In this document: one piece after another, positions 34,682 through 46,767 of the stretch
Layout: every line of letters begins with the position of its first letter
Position numbering within the stretch: the first letter of the stretch is position 1
Origin: Actinostola sp. cb2023
Taxonomy: Eukaryota; Cnidaria; Anthozoa; Actiniaria; Actinostolidae
DNA length: 64,000 bases
Reading direction: 5' to 3'
Assembly (NCBI GenBank): GCA_033675265.1
Contig: JAUJYZ010001134.1
Span: forward strand, 1-64,000
The notes under the pieces: model-generated
What the model saw: only the letters and a program-made list of their open reading frames with translations
What the model was told of the DNA's origin: nothing
The model's database searches: none
Made by a program: the position numbers and the translations under genes

Positions 34682-35127
34682 TGGGAGACAACTGCTTTAT
34701 TTATCAGGCCATTTTTACTAAATTGATTTGCTCTTTGACCCCAGTATTTTTGTGAATACCGATGCGTTGACAGACACGACTTGAAGTAAGGCATTGCGTG
34801 ACATTTTTTAAATTTTTTTTAAGGATTACATTTATCTATTTCACCTTCTGTTGTCCTCTACAGAAGACATTTGCCTTTTCCTCTCCCCTTGATGAGATTA
34901 GTGTATGTAATGTAATCTATCAGCACTACGAGAATTGAAGTAGTGGCTTGGGGTAAAAAGTAAAGCGGATTTAGTTTTGAAAACGATGTTTTTTTAAAGG
35001 CCCGTTAGGATAGGGACAACTACAAGTCTACTACAAAGGACGAAGGCTAGGACAAGACTGGTTTATTCAAAGCAAAGACTCGCTTACATAACAATATTTC
35101 TATTTCTATTTGTAATTGTAATTGTAT
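34682..35127. other. Non-coding interval
   Basis: No ORF or repeat of note. It may be the body of the LINE/SINE-like unit whose 3' tail follows at 35128. Confidence 0.4.
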
Positions 35128-35215
35128 TTAAATTAAGTGCCCCCGATTAGTGTACTACTTGTCGTACGTTAGAAGTTTGCGACACGTTAATAAAGTTTAT
35201 GTATGTATGTAGCGT
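35128..35215 (+). repeat. LINE/SINE-like 3' tail, copy 2
   Basis: TTAAGTGCCCCCGATTAGTGTACTACTTGTCGTACG...TTAATAAAGTTTATGTATGTATGTA matches 11587-11695. It ends in an ATGT repeat. Confidence 0.6.
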
Positions 35216-35474
35216 GGAGCCGTGAACACAAATGAAATTGACATATATAAACAAGTAAACCATTGCACAAAAACACGAAGACATTTCTTTGTCGACCTGG
35301 TGCCAATACGTAGGAAATCCATCCTGACACACCAAAAACCTAATGCCTTTCGGTTTAGACTTGAAGTAAAAGCTATGTGAGCTTCATAATAATTTCACAG
35401 GCTATCAATCGCTGCCCATTCTACGCCCGGGGATTCATCTTGTCAAGATCAGATTCCGATAAAGATTCAAATTC

Positions 35475-35552
35475 AGAGTCCGCGGACTCTGTTTGCGCGG
35501 ACTCTGTTTGAGTTAGAGTCCGCGGACTCAAAGTTAGAGTCCGCGGACTCTA
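35475..35552. repeat. Cluster of GAGTCCGCGGACTC palindromes
   Basis: Three full copies of the 14-base palindrome and one half copy (GCGCGGACTC) within about 80 bases, joined by TTTGAGTTA-like spacers. Each can form a perfect hairpin. They lie just 3' of the hAT fragment. Confidence 0.85.
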
Positions 35553-35978
35553 CCAGTCCAGTCCATGACCATCTCAGTCCAGTCCGCGTTATACAGTATG
35601 CCGGTCTTGAAACGTCTGAGGCCACTGATTGACCTCGCACGACGCACTCGCACGTCGCACTCGCACGACGTCACCGGTAATGTGCATAGAATGCGCAACA
35701 GACTGTGAATATTCGGAAAAAAAACTATCTGCCTGTTGAAGTGCCTTTGATGCTGTGTCCGGACGGTCTGGCCCTGCAATCTTTTCCCATCTCATCCTCC
35801 AAATGTGGCCTTCTGTGTCCATGGTTTCTGGTGATGGTAAGTCATCCTGGTAAATGTCGATCAGCACTTTGGTGACGTTGACGTCCACCTGCCCAGAGAA
35901 GTCCATCGCAGAATAGTCGGTGAGCCAAGTGCCAAAAATTAGCAAATTGGTACCATCCTTTGGGGCAAATTCCACCAT
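35553..35978 (-). pseudogene. hAT-family transposase C-terminal fragment
   Basis: The minus strand reads LPSPETMDTEGHIWRMRWEK, then in the next frame FFPNIHSLLRILCTLPVTSCE, then ISGLRRFKT. This is the hAT C-terminal dimerisation signature (PNI..L..IL..LPVTSCE...S.LRRLKT). A CGCAC/GCACG-type expansion at about 35635-35672 splits the ERS-type segment. There is no start and no RNase-H core. It is probably the 3' end of a ZMYM1/THAP-like hAT transposase. Confidence 0.7.
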
Positions 35979-38068
35979 GTATTTTTAAAGTCCTCATGGT
36001 CAGTACATTTCAAAAATGTTTGGTGGACATGTCACCAATGTAGCTAAGGGGGTTAAAATGCCGTTACCATGGTAACCATATTAAAATGTATAAGAAATAA
36101 AGAAAAATATTTATTTCTGATATCACGTTGTTATAAAGTGAGGTTTTGGTGTTGGTGTATTGCACACACGATGTGGGACATTAAACGGTCACGTGATCAG
36201 GCATGACCAAGGTCAAGGTCAAGTTCAAATCTACATGAATGTCCAATATACACCACCAGATACGAATGGAGAAATCGATTTTACCATTCGTACGATTGGT
36301 GAATTTAATACAGGGAACCCGAATTTATCAATTGAATCTAACTATTATAATAATATATGTTCGATGACCGGGATACCTTGGGAATTACTATACGTATTTT
36401 TCTTCTAATGGGAAGTCTGTGGAATCTGACTCGTTCTGGGGAACCCACAGGTATCCCAAGTTCAATATCAGTGTAAATGTATGGCGTCTTTTGAACTCCA
36501 TAATCATTTGGTAAAAGTTCCGTTTGAATAAAATATCGAAAACACTAACTTGTTTGGAGTCATCTCTTCTGTGTCCGAGCCGATTTTAAGCCGTATCCGT
36601 TCAGTTTTTGGTGAGTTATAGTCGATTTGGTTTGTCACGTATCACACACTAGTATAATTGAGAAGGTAGGAGAGTCGTGTCTCGGTTCCTCGAACCAAAT
36701 CGACTAGAATTCTTTTAAAATTCGAACTATCGCCAAAATTCCTCCAAAACACATTAGCCCGATAAACAAACTATTATCCAAAGCACTCTTCCGTACTTCA
36801 AACCTCGATATCTGCACCGTAAAACGGATTTTAGGACCAAACTGGCGATACGAATACTCTCTTGTCACTCTACCTGGACCAAAGGCATGACAAGAATGCA
36901 ACGGCCGTTGAAATGTCACGACGGTGTCCTCCCCCGGAGAGTCGGACGAAATTTCAAGCCAACCAATAGGAAGCGAGCTTCACGGGACATTTCGACATCA
37001 GGCCTAAAGGTGATTTTCTTTCATACAGCCTCGTTTCCATGTTAACCCCCCCTTAAAAGGCCTTATATTTGCTTTTTGGCGATGGCTCCATATCTGAATC
37101 TCATTAGTACATCAAAAGCTTCATCTGTGCCAAATTTGGTGCTTTCTCAGTTCACAAAACGAACGATTTTACTAAAACATTGGACTTATCCGCCTGACTA
37201 TATGAAGGGAGTTATTCAAGGGGGGTGAAGCGGAGGAAAGGTTAAATTTTTCAGAGGGAGGATGGAATAAAAAGGAGGAGAAATAAAACAGGTGGGGTAA
37301 AAGGAGCGATGGGTGAAATGGATGTGGAGATGCAAGAGTGTGAAGCAGACAAATGGATGGCAGAAAGGACGGATAAAGAAGAAAGAAATGGAAAGTAAGG
37401 GAATCAACTAGAGCGACAAGTGTAGATATAACGAGCCGCAGCGACTTGGATACTGGCTTACCCCCCAGTGATCGGTACTTTTTTTTGTACCGATCTGTTG
37501 GGTTTTTTTCTGCATTCCAATCGAAGGATTATAGGGTAAGGCGTCAAATCCAACACATAAAGCCTAAAGCGCTGAAATGATACAGTTGGGGCCGTGGGCA
37601 GTATTTTGATGTCTATATATTGTTTTTTTGCCGGGATTTTGATGCCTTTATAGCCTTAATAAGGGATTTATAGAGCTCGTATGCGAAAAGTTGCCTCTCA
37701 TGGATCACCAACCGCGGAAATTATACAGTAACAAGTATTGTACTTATACGATATATTGATAGATAGATATTATTGTTTTGTTTTATAAAATAATGCATGC
37801 ATTGATATATGTAAGAAACAATTATTTCAAGTTAATTTTTGAACATAAAGATCAGTCAGATATAGTTGATGTTGCGTGATGTTTATACGGCCGAGTGTAA
37901 ACAACAAACCTCAGTTATACTTCTAATCAGTAGCACAGCACACTACTAGTTGTTCTCTTGCCAGACTATGAAAAAAACACAGCCATAGTACCAGGCGTTA
38001 TCTCAAAACTGGAATTTTCAGTGCTGTATGTGACTTGTATTTCTGTTCGTTTCGTTTTCAAAGTGGGC
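35979..38068. other. Non-coding interval
   Basis: No supported gene. It includes a purine-rich tract (about 37210-37400, GGAGG/GAAA-rich) that gives spurious ORFs. A possible repeat (37440-37760) has no recognisable ends. Confidence 0.45.
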
Positions 38069-38116
38069 CGGGAGCGCGTTGCGTGACGGAACAAAAGACG
38101 GCTGCAAAGGAGACTA
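38069..38116 (-). repeat. Solo Academ-type TIR remnant
   Basis: Read inverted it begins TAGTCTCCTTTGCAGCCGTC and continues TTCCGTCACGCAACGCGCTC, about 85% like the 3555 TIR. No partner end is seen in the flanking kilobases. Confidence 0.65.
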
Positions 38117-38779
38117 GTTTTTCAGATATGATGGTGTCCGTATTTTAATTTTTTAAATCTATGAATTTCCTTGTTGCATTTACTATGTATTCGTTTGGTG
38201 ATAGTCTGGGGATGCCTCGTAAAAAAGAACAGATATTACTATCGTTGACTTATACTTGTACCCCCTTGTACCTGTATATGTAGGCTCAAAGTAACCTACA
38301 TTTATCTTACTATCATGATCCCACACAAACTTCCCGTCTGACTGTATTTTAGAGTAGTGCTACATAAAGTAATTGTGTTATGTTATAGTGTCTATGATCA
38401 TGATGACTATGATTTTGTAAAAACGGCATGTACAATATTTAGTACAAACACATATAATTATACAAAGAGGAGAACAATATACTGTATAGATATGAACATC
38501 TATTTATAAATATCATGCGTAATATTATTCATACCATAATGATCCGAATAAGCGCCTTTTTTTTTTTTGAGGGTACGTCAAGGGGGGACGCTTATTAGGG
38601 AGGGGGTGCTTATTGAATTATATTGGAAAATACCAAAATCTGAGTCGATATAACACAACTTTATTGACGAAAACAGGGACAGTAACAAGGATGGATAAGG
38701 TGAAAAAACGCGTACATTCATGGAACAGGAACAATTATTGTGATTACCACCTTATATTGCAACTGTCAACTCACATGAA

Positions 38780-38862
38780 GTGCCCGATTCGTGAATTGAA
38801 CTAGGTACCACAGCGTTTCATGAGAGGCGAATGCTCTTAACACTAGGCCACCATTGCTCCCT
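38780..38862 (-). repeat. tRNA-derived SINE head
   Basis: On the minus strand it starts GGGAGCAATGGTGGCCTAGT. It has an A-box-like TGGCCTAGTGTTAAGAGC and a B-box-like AGTTCAATTCA at about the tRNA spacing, but no closing acceptor stem. So it is a pol III promoter-bearing tRNA relic rather than a functional tRNA gene. Confidence 0.6.
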
Positions 38863-39356
38863 AAAGGGAATGGGGAAAGGAGGAGGAGGAACGGGAGAAG
38901 GAGGAAGGGGAAGCGGGACGGGGGAGGGGGGAGGGAGGAATTGGGGTGGGGTAGGGAGCAGGCGGGAGACGTGCACGAGGAGTTTCAGAGGTGCACTACA
39001 GTATAATAATAATAATATTTTAATAATTCTCCCCATGGGGCTTTTCAGAATTACTGCCTAAATAAAGCCAGGCTATTGAAACTGCTATAAACTACAGATG
39101 GTTTAACGCCTGTTCTTGAAAATAACGGAAGCGCATCAATTAAAAATAAGGTACAGTACCAAAATCAACAATTTACATCAAACCCACCTCTCCCCTCCAC
39201 ATTCTCCCATCCAGATAACCAAGACAGAAAATGAGAAAAGATAGGAATAAAAATCATAATCGTTAACTGTTTATGGCACATAAAAGCAATTCATGTTTTA
39301 GAGTAATGTTCAATGTTTTGTACATTTGAAAATCAAAGGAATATATAAGTGCCTTC

Positions 39357-39468
39357 TTTAACGATAATAGTTTTTTCAGTTTTTACGCGTAATGAAATAA
39401 TGGTTTGACGTTTCGGCTGCACTGGTGGCAGCCTTCACGTGAAAACCGTGAAAACTATTATCGTTATG
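39357..39468. repeat. Inverted repeat AACGATAATAGTTTT
   Basis: AACGATAATAGTTTTTTCAG near 39360 faces GTGAAAACTATTATCGTT ending at 39468, about 110 bp apart. A small MITE-like hairpin. Confidence 0.55.
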
Positions 39469-39585
39469 TCTAACTCAGGCCTAAAAAGTACCAATTTGTT
39501 TTTTCTTAGAAAATTAAGCTAATGACTAGTCTCACTTGACCCATGTTTGGGAATATGGGTGCCGCTGAGGGTTTGAAACCCTGGT

Positions 39586-39825
39586 CCTGTTTAGGACATA
39601 ATATATGCACTAAAATATCCACCCTGTCTAGGACAACGCCCTCTATTTTATGACCCTATTTAGGACAAAGGACAAAATACTGTCTTCTGTTTGGCAGGTC
39701 TAAAATACAGTACACAAAAATTCATCACCGACGACAATCGTGCATTACCATAACCTGTTTAGGACAGACTCACATAACATTATATACCCTGTCAAAAACG
39801 ATACCCTGTCTAGCGGCACGCCCCC
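39586..39825. repeat. Irregularly repeated CCTGTTTAGGACA motif
   Basis: Variants CCTGTTTAGGACA (twice), CCTGTCTAGGACA, CCTATTTAGGACA, and shorter CCTGTCAAAAACG and CCTGTCTAGCGG occur within 240 bases at uneven spacing. The motif is close to a palindrome (TGTCCTA..TAGGACA). No ORF. Confidence 0.6.
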
Positions 39826-39829
39826 GTAT

Positions 39830-41056
39830 AGCCCAGAGCCTACTGAACAGAACTGCAACGTGAACGTTCAGATGAAAACGAACAAATGATCGATATATCC
39901 AGAGTGAAACACATGAGTTTCTCATACACACGAGACAATTGTAATACTGATAGCACAACACAATTCAAAAGTAACAATTATTTATTTCAGGTAACCACTC
40001 AGTAACGTTCATTTGTACGACTGTGTAATATTGAAATTAAAACACGAATAACTTAATTGTCCTGCGATAAATCAAATACAAAAGTTTGATTCCATTTTAA
40101 TGATAATGAAGCAGATTATTTCAAGGCAATGTTGTAAGAAATATCGATGTTGACCATGTTCAATGAAGTAATTAGTATTCATTCAGTACGTGTTGCTGTT
40201 GACATACAGATTCTAAATGATGATTTGCGGACGAACTCTCAAATGTTTAATAATGGTATATTTACTGAATAAATCCATCTAGGCATTAATACATATATTT
40301 CTTTTGATTGGATTGTAATATGTTGTACATAGAGAGAGCTTGAAACCCGGCAAAATCGCGATCAAACACTTCTGTCACACAATCTGATATTGGCTGACTG
40401 AGTGTTTATTGACTTAATTAGTATGTGTGAAACGAAGCTATTTACCTTTTATCATGTTCTCGTAAGATTTTAAGGTCTTTTAAAGCACTAAAGAGTGGCT
40501 TGCGGTTAAAAAGACAGTATACGAAGAACCAAGTCCGACTTATTGATGATAAACAAACAAAATTTGACGGGAAAAGAGCCGACTACCTTGAAGAGTCGGA
40601 GGCTGCTCACGCGAAGTCGTTTAAAATATTCGAGTAAGAGTTTTTGGAAATCAAGAAAGGAAAGAATAAACTTGTTAAAAATGGCTAAATTAAGAAAATA
40701 AACTGCCGCACTTTTAAGAACGGACCTCCGTAAAATGGCTTAAATTTAGTCGACCGCCAAAGGCCGTCGACAACTGACTTTTAACTCGAAGTGAAAATAA
40801 TAATTTTTTTCGAAAATTTGCCATTATTGCATGTAACCCAGCTCTACATAGGCTAAATATTACAACCAAACTAAATGTATCATAGAAAATCATTTTATAT
40901 GAGCTTTACAGAGCGCCAAAGTGACCCGAAATTTTAGCGTCTTTCAGGGCGAAAGCCAGAACCAAACTTTAAATACGACCATTCTTAATCTATTCCTATA
41001 GGTAATAAATGATAGCAATTTGAAAGGAATCGGCCGACCCCCATCTTTCAACTCTG
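39830..41056. other. Non-coding interval
   Basis: AT-rich with no coding or repeat signal that I can support. It ends at the truncation point of the BEL element. Confidence 0.45.
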
Positions 41057-41647
41057 CCCGGTTTTCTCAGACAATGACACTTAAGTCCCATGACACTCCC
41101 AGTGCTTTGAGCGGTTCCTCTGTTGTGAGTTCGATCAGTGGCGACGATGCTCTTTGTTCAGGTTGCATGTTGTTCAACACTTGTTGCGAGTTAGTTGCCC
41201 ACTTCGTAAGGTTGAATCCTGCAGTTTTCATTATGTCAGGCAGTTCCCGTCTCAGTGTTAATGCAGCTTCATCTGTTTCTGCTCCTGTCAAGCAATCATC
41301 TACATACATGTTGTTTAACAGTTCCTTTGCTGCTCTTGGAAGCATTTCAATGTAGCCCGTAGCATGTGCATGAATGGTTGCCATAGCGAGAAATGGACTA
41401 CAGTTTATACCAAATGTTAATCTTGTCATCCTATATACTCTGGGTTTTTCATCTGAATTGAAGTTCCTCCACAAATAACGGTGAACATCTTGATCCGGTT
41501 TTGCAATTTTGATCTGCAAGAACATCTTTTCTACATCGGCCAATAGTCCAATTTTATGCGTGCGAAAGCGAGTTAGGACTGCTGCTAGATTTGATTGCAA
41601 CGCGGGACCAGGAAGGATACAGTCATTTAGAGACGTGCCTTGCCACG
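41057..41647 (-). pseudogene. BEL/Pao reverse transcriptase, catalytic part
   Basis: Reads SLNDCILPGP, LADVEKMFLQI (first catalytic Asp), YRMTRLTFGINCSPF, NNMYVDDCLTG (YVDD box) and LGVSWD. These are BEL/Pao RT motifs. The frame ends just after SWD, where unrelated sequence begins, so the element is truncated 3' of the RT palm. It is continuous with 46940-47512 once the inserted element is taken out. Confidence 0.88.
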
Positions 41648-41719
41648 CCGGGTCAGATACCCCCTCTCAAGTGATCATCTTAGTCGCGCTCAGGATTGTG
41701 GGTAAATTGTATTTTCAAA

Positions 41720-42352
41720 ATGGCCACTGCCGGGGATCTCGAGATGAAAATCAGAAGAGCTTTGTTTTTGTGTAAAGTTGATGTTTTACGGGACAGCGAA
41801 GGACCTCAAGAGGAAGTACAGAGAGTGTTTCGACAACTGGATAGCTTGGTTGGTACTGTTTGCCAAATAAACGGGAGTTCTGTTCGCCACGGTGACAGCC
41901 ATCTGCTAGTAGATGTTTGGCCAATGGCGGAGAGCACGATTTTTAGGCTTCATTCGGCAATTTTGAGGCGCCTCCGTTCAACTCCGACATCCACACCCCC
42001 GTGGTTTTGTTCCTTTACAGAACGAGTTCCAAGGGAGGTATATGACCTCATTTATAAGCATGTAATAGGGCACAATTCGTTTGGTCATACGTCAAATGAA
42101 ACGGCTGCCATTATCACCGTTTCTATAGTGGATATTCGCAAGGCCAAGTATGTTTACAAACGGATGAATGACGATGAGGTCCGTGTTGATGAAGGAAATA
42201 TTTTGAGTAAGCTATTTCCTGACAGCAGCCGCTGCGAAGTTGTTGTTTCTACCGAACATCCCATGATATGGAAGTACAACAAAAATAGTGAGACACTTAC
42301 TCTATCATTTCACTACGGGTTTTGGAATGCCTTTGGAATTGCACAGCACTGA
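41720..42352 (+). CDS. Unrecognised 210-aa protein of the CCGG-flanked element
   Basis: Open frame from the ATG at 41720 (MATAGDLEMKIRRALFL) to 42352. I do not recognise a family. It has an N-terminal amphipathic helix, REVYDLIYKHVIGHNS, ITVSIVDIRKAKYVY, and an aromatic C-terminus (LSFHYGFWNAFGIAQH). There is no signal peptide, membrane segment or zinc cluster. It lies about 70 bp inside the left TIR and converges with the big minus-strand gene. Its intact state, next to a frameshifted partner, suggests it may be under selection or the copy is young. An accessory role in transposition is a guess. Confidence 0.6.
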   Translation: MATAGDLEMKIRRALFLCKVDVLRDSEGPQEEVQRVFRQLDSLVGTVCQINGSSVRHGDSHLLVDVWPMAESTIFRLHSAILRRLRSTPTSTPPWFCSFTERVPREVYDLIYKHVIGHNSFGHTSNETAAIITVSIVDIRKAKYVYKRMNDDEVRVDEGNILSKLFPDSSRCEVVVSTEHPMIWKYNKNSETLTLSFHYGFWNAFGIAQH

Positions 42353-43761
42353 ATTTAACAATCCACGACTGCTGTCAGGAAATATCTACATGAACTTCAT
42401 AAACATACTTGCATGATGCTTGTTGTTTGTCAGGATGTTTTGTTACAAGACATTTAAATATTTGTGTATGTGCTTTGAACTGTACATTGTATATGAGGAC
42501 TTCTGAAATTGATATATACATGTACCAAGTGATATTACTACACTGCACACCAGTAAGTATATTTGCAATATACAGTTATTTTTATTGACAATTATTGAAG
42601 ATTTACAGATACCTATCAAACATATTCTCAGCTTTATCTTTCAAATATGTATATTATTTTATTATATACATGAATAAATAAATATATTTTTATATGAAGA
42701 CTCTGGTTGATGATGATAATTAATTTTTAGTATAAAGCCTATTGCAACAATAATGTTACATGCTACTAGAGTGGTTTTCATAAACTCGTGAAATATACAT
42801 TAGTGTAATACACATTAATACACTAATTTGATTGGTTATTTTGTTTTCATTTGACTATTACATTAAAACTTAGTACCGTAATACATTGTAGGTTCTGTTT
42901 CATGGCTTCATAATATATACACTTTGACTCATACATATCTTACTGCCAACACTGTATAATATACAGTTAACTTACTTATATAGTGGCTCACCTTCATAAT
43001 AGACAACCACTCTATCAATATACATGTACAATTATTATAGTAATTTGCATATTCTTCTTTGGTTTTAGCTGTTATTCAGACTAAATATAAACCTAGTTCA
43101 CCTAGCTACATGTATGTAAAATGTGTATTACTTTTTTCACTTACTTAAATTTAGAGAGCTATACATGTACATATATATATATTTTTAAAAAAACCATGAT
43201 GCCCAGCCCGCAAACTCACAACCCCACCCCCTCCCTTCCAACTATTTTGAGTCTCATTTAACTCTGCGTCACTGAAATAGCATGCAATGGCTGGGGTTCA
43301 ATTTCCAGACTGGGGTCATACATATACAGTTGTATATATTGAATGGGTTAAGCCATTGAATTTATCATTATACACCGATGCAGCTCATGCTAGTGTACTC
43401 GCTAGTTGCCATTGAATGTATCATTATACACCGACACAGCCCATACTAGTGTACTCACTTATTGTAAATCCTGTGGTATTGAAAATAAATTGAATTGAAT
43501 TGAATTGAATTGTTGCCATTGAATTTATCATTATACACCGATGCAGCTCATGCTAGAATACTCACCAGCTTCCACTGAATTTATGATTATACACCGGCAT
43601 AGCCCATGCTAGTGTACTCACTAGTTTCCATTGAATTTATCATTATACACCGACACAGCCCATACTAGTGTACTAGTGTACGGTACATTGAATTTATCAT
43701 TATATATACATTACCTTATACTTTGATGCTATAATGTGATTATATAAAGCTTTTTTATTAT
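42353..43761. other. AT-rich spacer inside the CCGG-flanked element
   Basis: Between the two convergent genes. It contains the minisatellite at 43344-43690 and otherwise no coding signal. Confidence 0.5.
43344..43690. repeat. Minisatellite, about five units
   Basis: A unit of about 55-70 bases (CATTGAATTTATCATTATACACCG followed by a GCAGCTCATGCTAGTGTACTC-like half) recurs about five times with point changes. One break at 43490-43512 contains TTGAA pentamers. Confidence 0.8.
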
Positions 43762-46700
43762 TCATGTTGGTAGATGATGATTCATTTTTCCAGATATGCA
43801 GCTTTCTCTAATTTTATCCATTAGTGGACTAGAACATATAGTGCAGGATGGCTTGTCAAGCTCCTTGTTGAGACCACAGTAACAATGGTTGTCATCATAG
43901 CAGTAGTTTGGGATGTACTTGTCCATAGCAGCAGTCTTATGTTGACATTTCTTGTTTTGGTGCTGTTCTCTCAACCAGATGTTAGTGATAAAGTCATGCT
44001 TCATTACTTGCTCCCACCTCTTTGCTTTAATTGTATTCTCTGCAAATTTAGCAAGTTTTGTGTGTTTAGCTTCTCTTCCTTGTGTGGTGTTCAGTCCTAG
44101 TCCATAACCAAGATTTTCATACAACTTCTCTGTATAGTAGGGAATGGCATATCCTATTGTCCATGCAGTCTGACCACCTGATTTACCAAACATAACAGTT
44201 GCATTGAAAAATAAACGGGAATTACATTTAAGGGAGTCAATGTCCTCACCTGAAATTACAACTCTGCTATATAATGAAACAGCATTTCTCAGTTTGAGAG
44301 CAGTGAAAGCTAGAGAATACAACTTTACCTTTGTTTTGTAGTCAAGGTTATCACATTCCAAAAGTGTTGAGATGACAGTCATAAAATGCCAACAAAATAG
44401 CTTGCTCTCCTTACCTGTAAACCGATAGGAGAAGTCTTCCCCCTTACCACCCTTCTCATTAAACCATCTAGTTATATGTTTAACTAACCTTCCACATTTT
44501 ACTTGTGACTCAAGGCAGTTTAAGTATACTGAAAATGCACAGTTGTCAGGAAGTTTATTAACATTATTGGCAGCTTTCTTAATTATATCAGGCTTGACTA
44601 ATTTCAAAGCTAAGTAAAGAACTTGTGAGTGCCACTTCTGCCATGCATTGTTAGTATTATGGAGAGGGTCAGGCATAGCTAAGGAGATATACTTACCCAA
44701 ATAAGGCCTACATTCTTGTCGAGAGTGCTTACCTGCAATGAATTTGGGTACCTTAGACCTCTGACTAGAAGTACACATGTGGTTGTTGTTTTATTATTTT
44801 GTTGCAAATCTTGAACTGTGCAACCTCATCTGCGACGGACAGGCGGTGTTGATAACTCCATGGTTGCCAGGTACAGGTATTGTCACCAAGACTGCCTCCC
44901 ATGGTCTCTACATTTGCAGATGAGACATTACCATAGGTTGAAAAATAAGTTGCTGCATTATTGAGTTCCCCGCCCATGCATGCATGCCACTTCTGATCAG
45001 CAGGTACAAGTTTACATTTAAATTTTATGGTTTTACACAAACAAACAACAAAATCTTTACATTCTATCTGTTCCATGTCTGCAGCAACTGTTTGCACATA
45101 AGAATACATCAATGGGTGTGTCTCTGGACAATTTGCACCCATAAGTAAAAAGTTGTCATTACAGCTAGCTACCCCATCTAAAACATTAAGGAAACTCAAA
45201 AGAAAAGCTGTTGCTGTCTCATCTTTACCAAATGGTGCTCCATCAGCCCCAATTGCAACATAAAAACAACCCTCTTCCCCCATTAAACCATGTGATATCA
45301 TTAGGAATAACTTTTAAATACATTTCACTAATTCTCAATAAATACTCCTCTAGATTCCTATAAACACCATTAACATTATAAATATTACTAGCATTGGAGG
45401 CAAGATTTGATAAACTATATACTTTGCCTAGGTCTAAATTATTAAAAAAATTAATTAACTTATTATAAGGGCATATACGTGGTATACAATTTCTTTGCAT
45501 AAATATGGAGCTTTCAAAAGAATCATTATTTCTAATTTCTTGATATTTACGCTTACTTATCAGGCCACCTTGGTACAGGACACCAGCACTCCTAACATAG
45601 TTAGCATGACTTGCCTGGTATTCCTTGGTCTTTTCTTTAACAATGTTAGGAATAACTAAGTCCATGCAAACTTTGGATGACTTGAAATAATTACTGAGTT
45701 CTTTGTCAGTAGCTTCAGTTACAAGTGCTGACCAAAGGCCATCCTTGACTGGCTGTTTTAATTTAGAATTGCTAGTACTGCAATGAATATGGGCCATTTG
45801 CTGCATTGTCTTAGCCTTTCTCCTAGTTTGCTGTGCTGTCCCCAGCTGCAGGCGATGGCTATTTTCTGACTGAACAGCACTATCAATAGTTGGTCTTCTA
45901 TTGGAACGGGCATCTGTCCATGGGCCTGTTTTTTCAATATTACTTTCCAGAGTTTCTACCTACAGAATATTTTGAAAATCTAAATTAGTATCTTTAAATA
46001 AAATCAGAATGAAGTTTTAATATTATTACATTTTTTTATATTCTAAATACACCAGAGGCATAAATATATGTAGTATTAAATAAAAGTAGCATAAACGAAT
46101 CTTTTAAAACAATGAAAATACCCTATTTAGTTTTATATATATAAAAGTTTGAGATCAAACGCTATGTTCACCTAAGTAGATCACAGCCATTTACAACATT
46201 TACCTTAGGAGAATTCACCTTTTGATCACTTAGCGTTCAGTTTGAGCTTTTGCTCGATTGCTACTTCAAATTAGTATAAACATATATCTTACACGACTAT
46301 CAGAGCATAAACTTACTTTCTTATTTCTGTACTTTAGTTTCTCCGTCAGTTTGGCCACAGTTTTGTCCACTTTTACTCGCTCGGTAGCAATTTCCACTCT
46401 GGCGATTTTCTTCTGACGAGCGTACTCTCCGATCGGGAATCGTCTCTTTCTGACAGGCCGTGGCGATATAGCATTTGAAACCCTTGGTTTAAAATCATAA
46501 TCGAATTAGATAGCTAAACACAAGTACGATCATCTTGACCAGATATAAATATCCTAAAATCGTATCGTCTTGGATTTTTTCTTTTCTCTTTAGAAACAGA
46601 AACATATTTCTTCAAACATACTACAAAATATCACCATATTAGCTATAATTCACAACAAAAGTTCTGTCTGGATGTTAATAGGTTTTCTCGCTAAATATTT

Positions 46701-46767
46701 GACCGATTTTCTTCAGAAAAAGGGCAAACGAAAGCTTTACTTACCTAGCATCTGAATCTGGCGCCAT
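43762..46767 (-). pseudogene. Transposase-like 'GADGAPFG' protein of the CCGG-flanked element (frameshifted)
   Basis: Exon 1 is 46767-46745 (MAPDSDA), exon 2 46482-46317 (ISPRPVRKRRFPIGE..., basic and coiled), and exon 3 starts at 45959 (VETLESNIEKTG), all in phase. Exon 3 needs two frame changes, near 45262 (in a GGGGG/AGAG region) and near 44785. Motifs: CFYVAIGADGAPFGKDE, FLLMGANCPETHP, GGELNNAATYFSTYGN and CTWQPW; then KHSRQECRPYLGKYI, PLHNTNNAW, GYAIPYYTEKL, GLGLNTTQGREAKHTK and a C-terminal Cys cluster (CYCGLN...CTICSS). I have a memory of similar proteins in Hydra and coral gene sets. D in GADGAPFG and E in GREAKH are candidate catalytic acids. A transposase role is inferred from the TIR context. 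Confidence 0.72.

Noticed and set aside
37216..37407. 63-codon Phe/Pro-rich ORF
   Set aside because: Reflects a purine-rich tract on the other strand.
38780..38862. Functional tRNA gene
   Set aside because: Box A and B are present but the acceptor stem does not pair and the anticodon arm is poor; a SINE head is the better reading.
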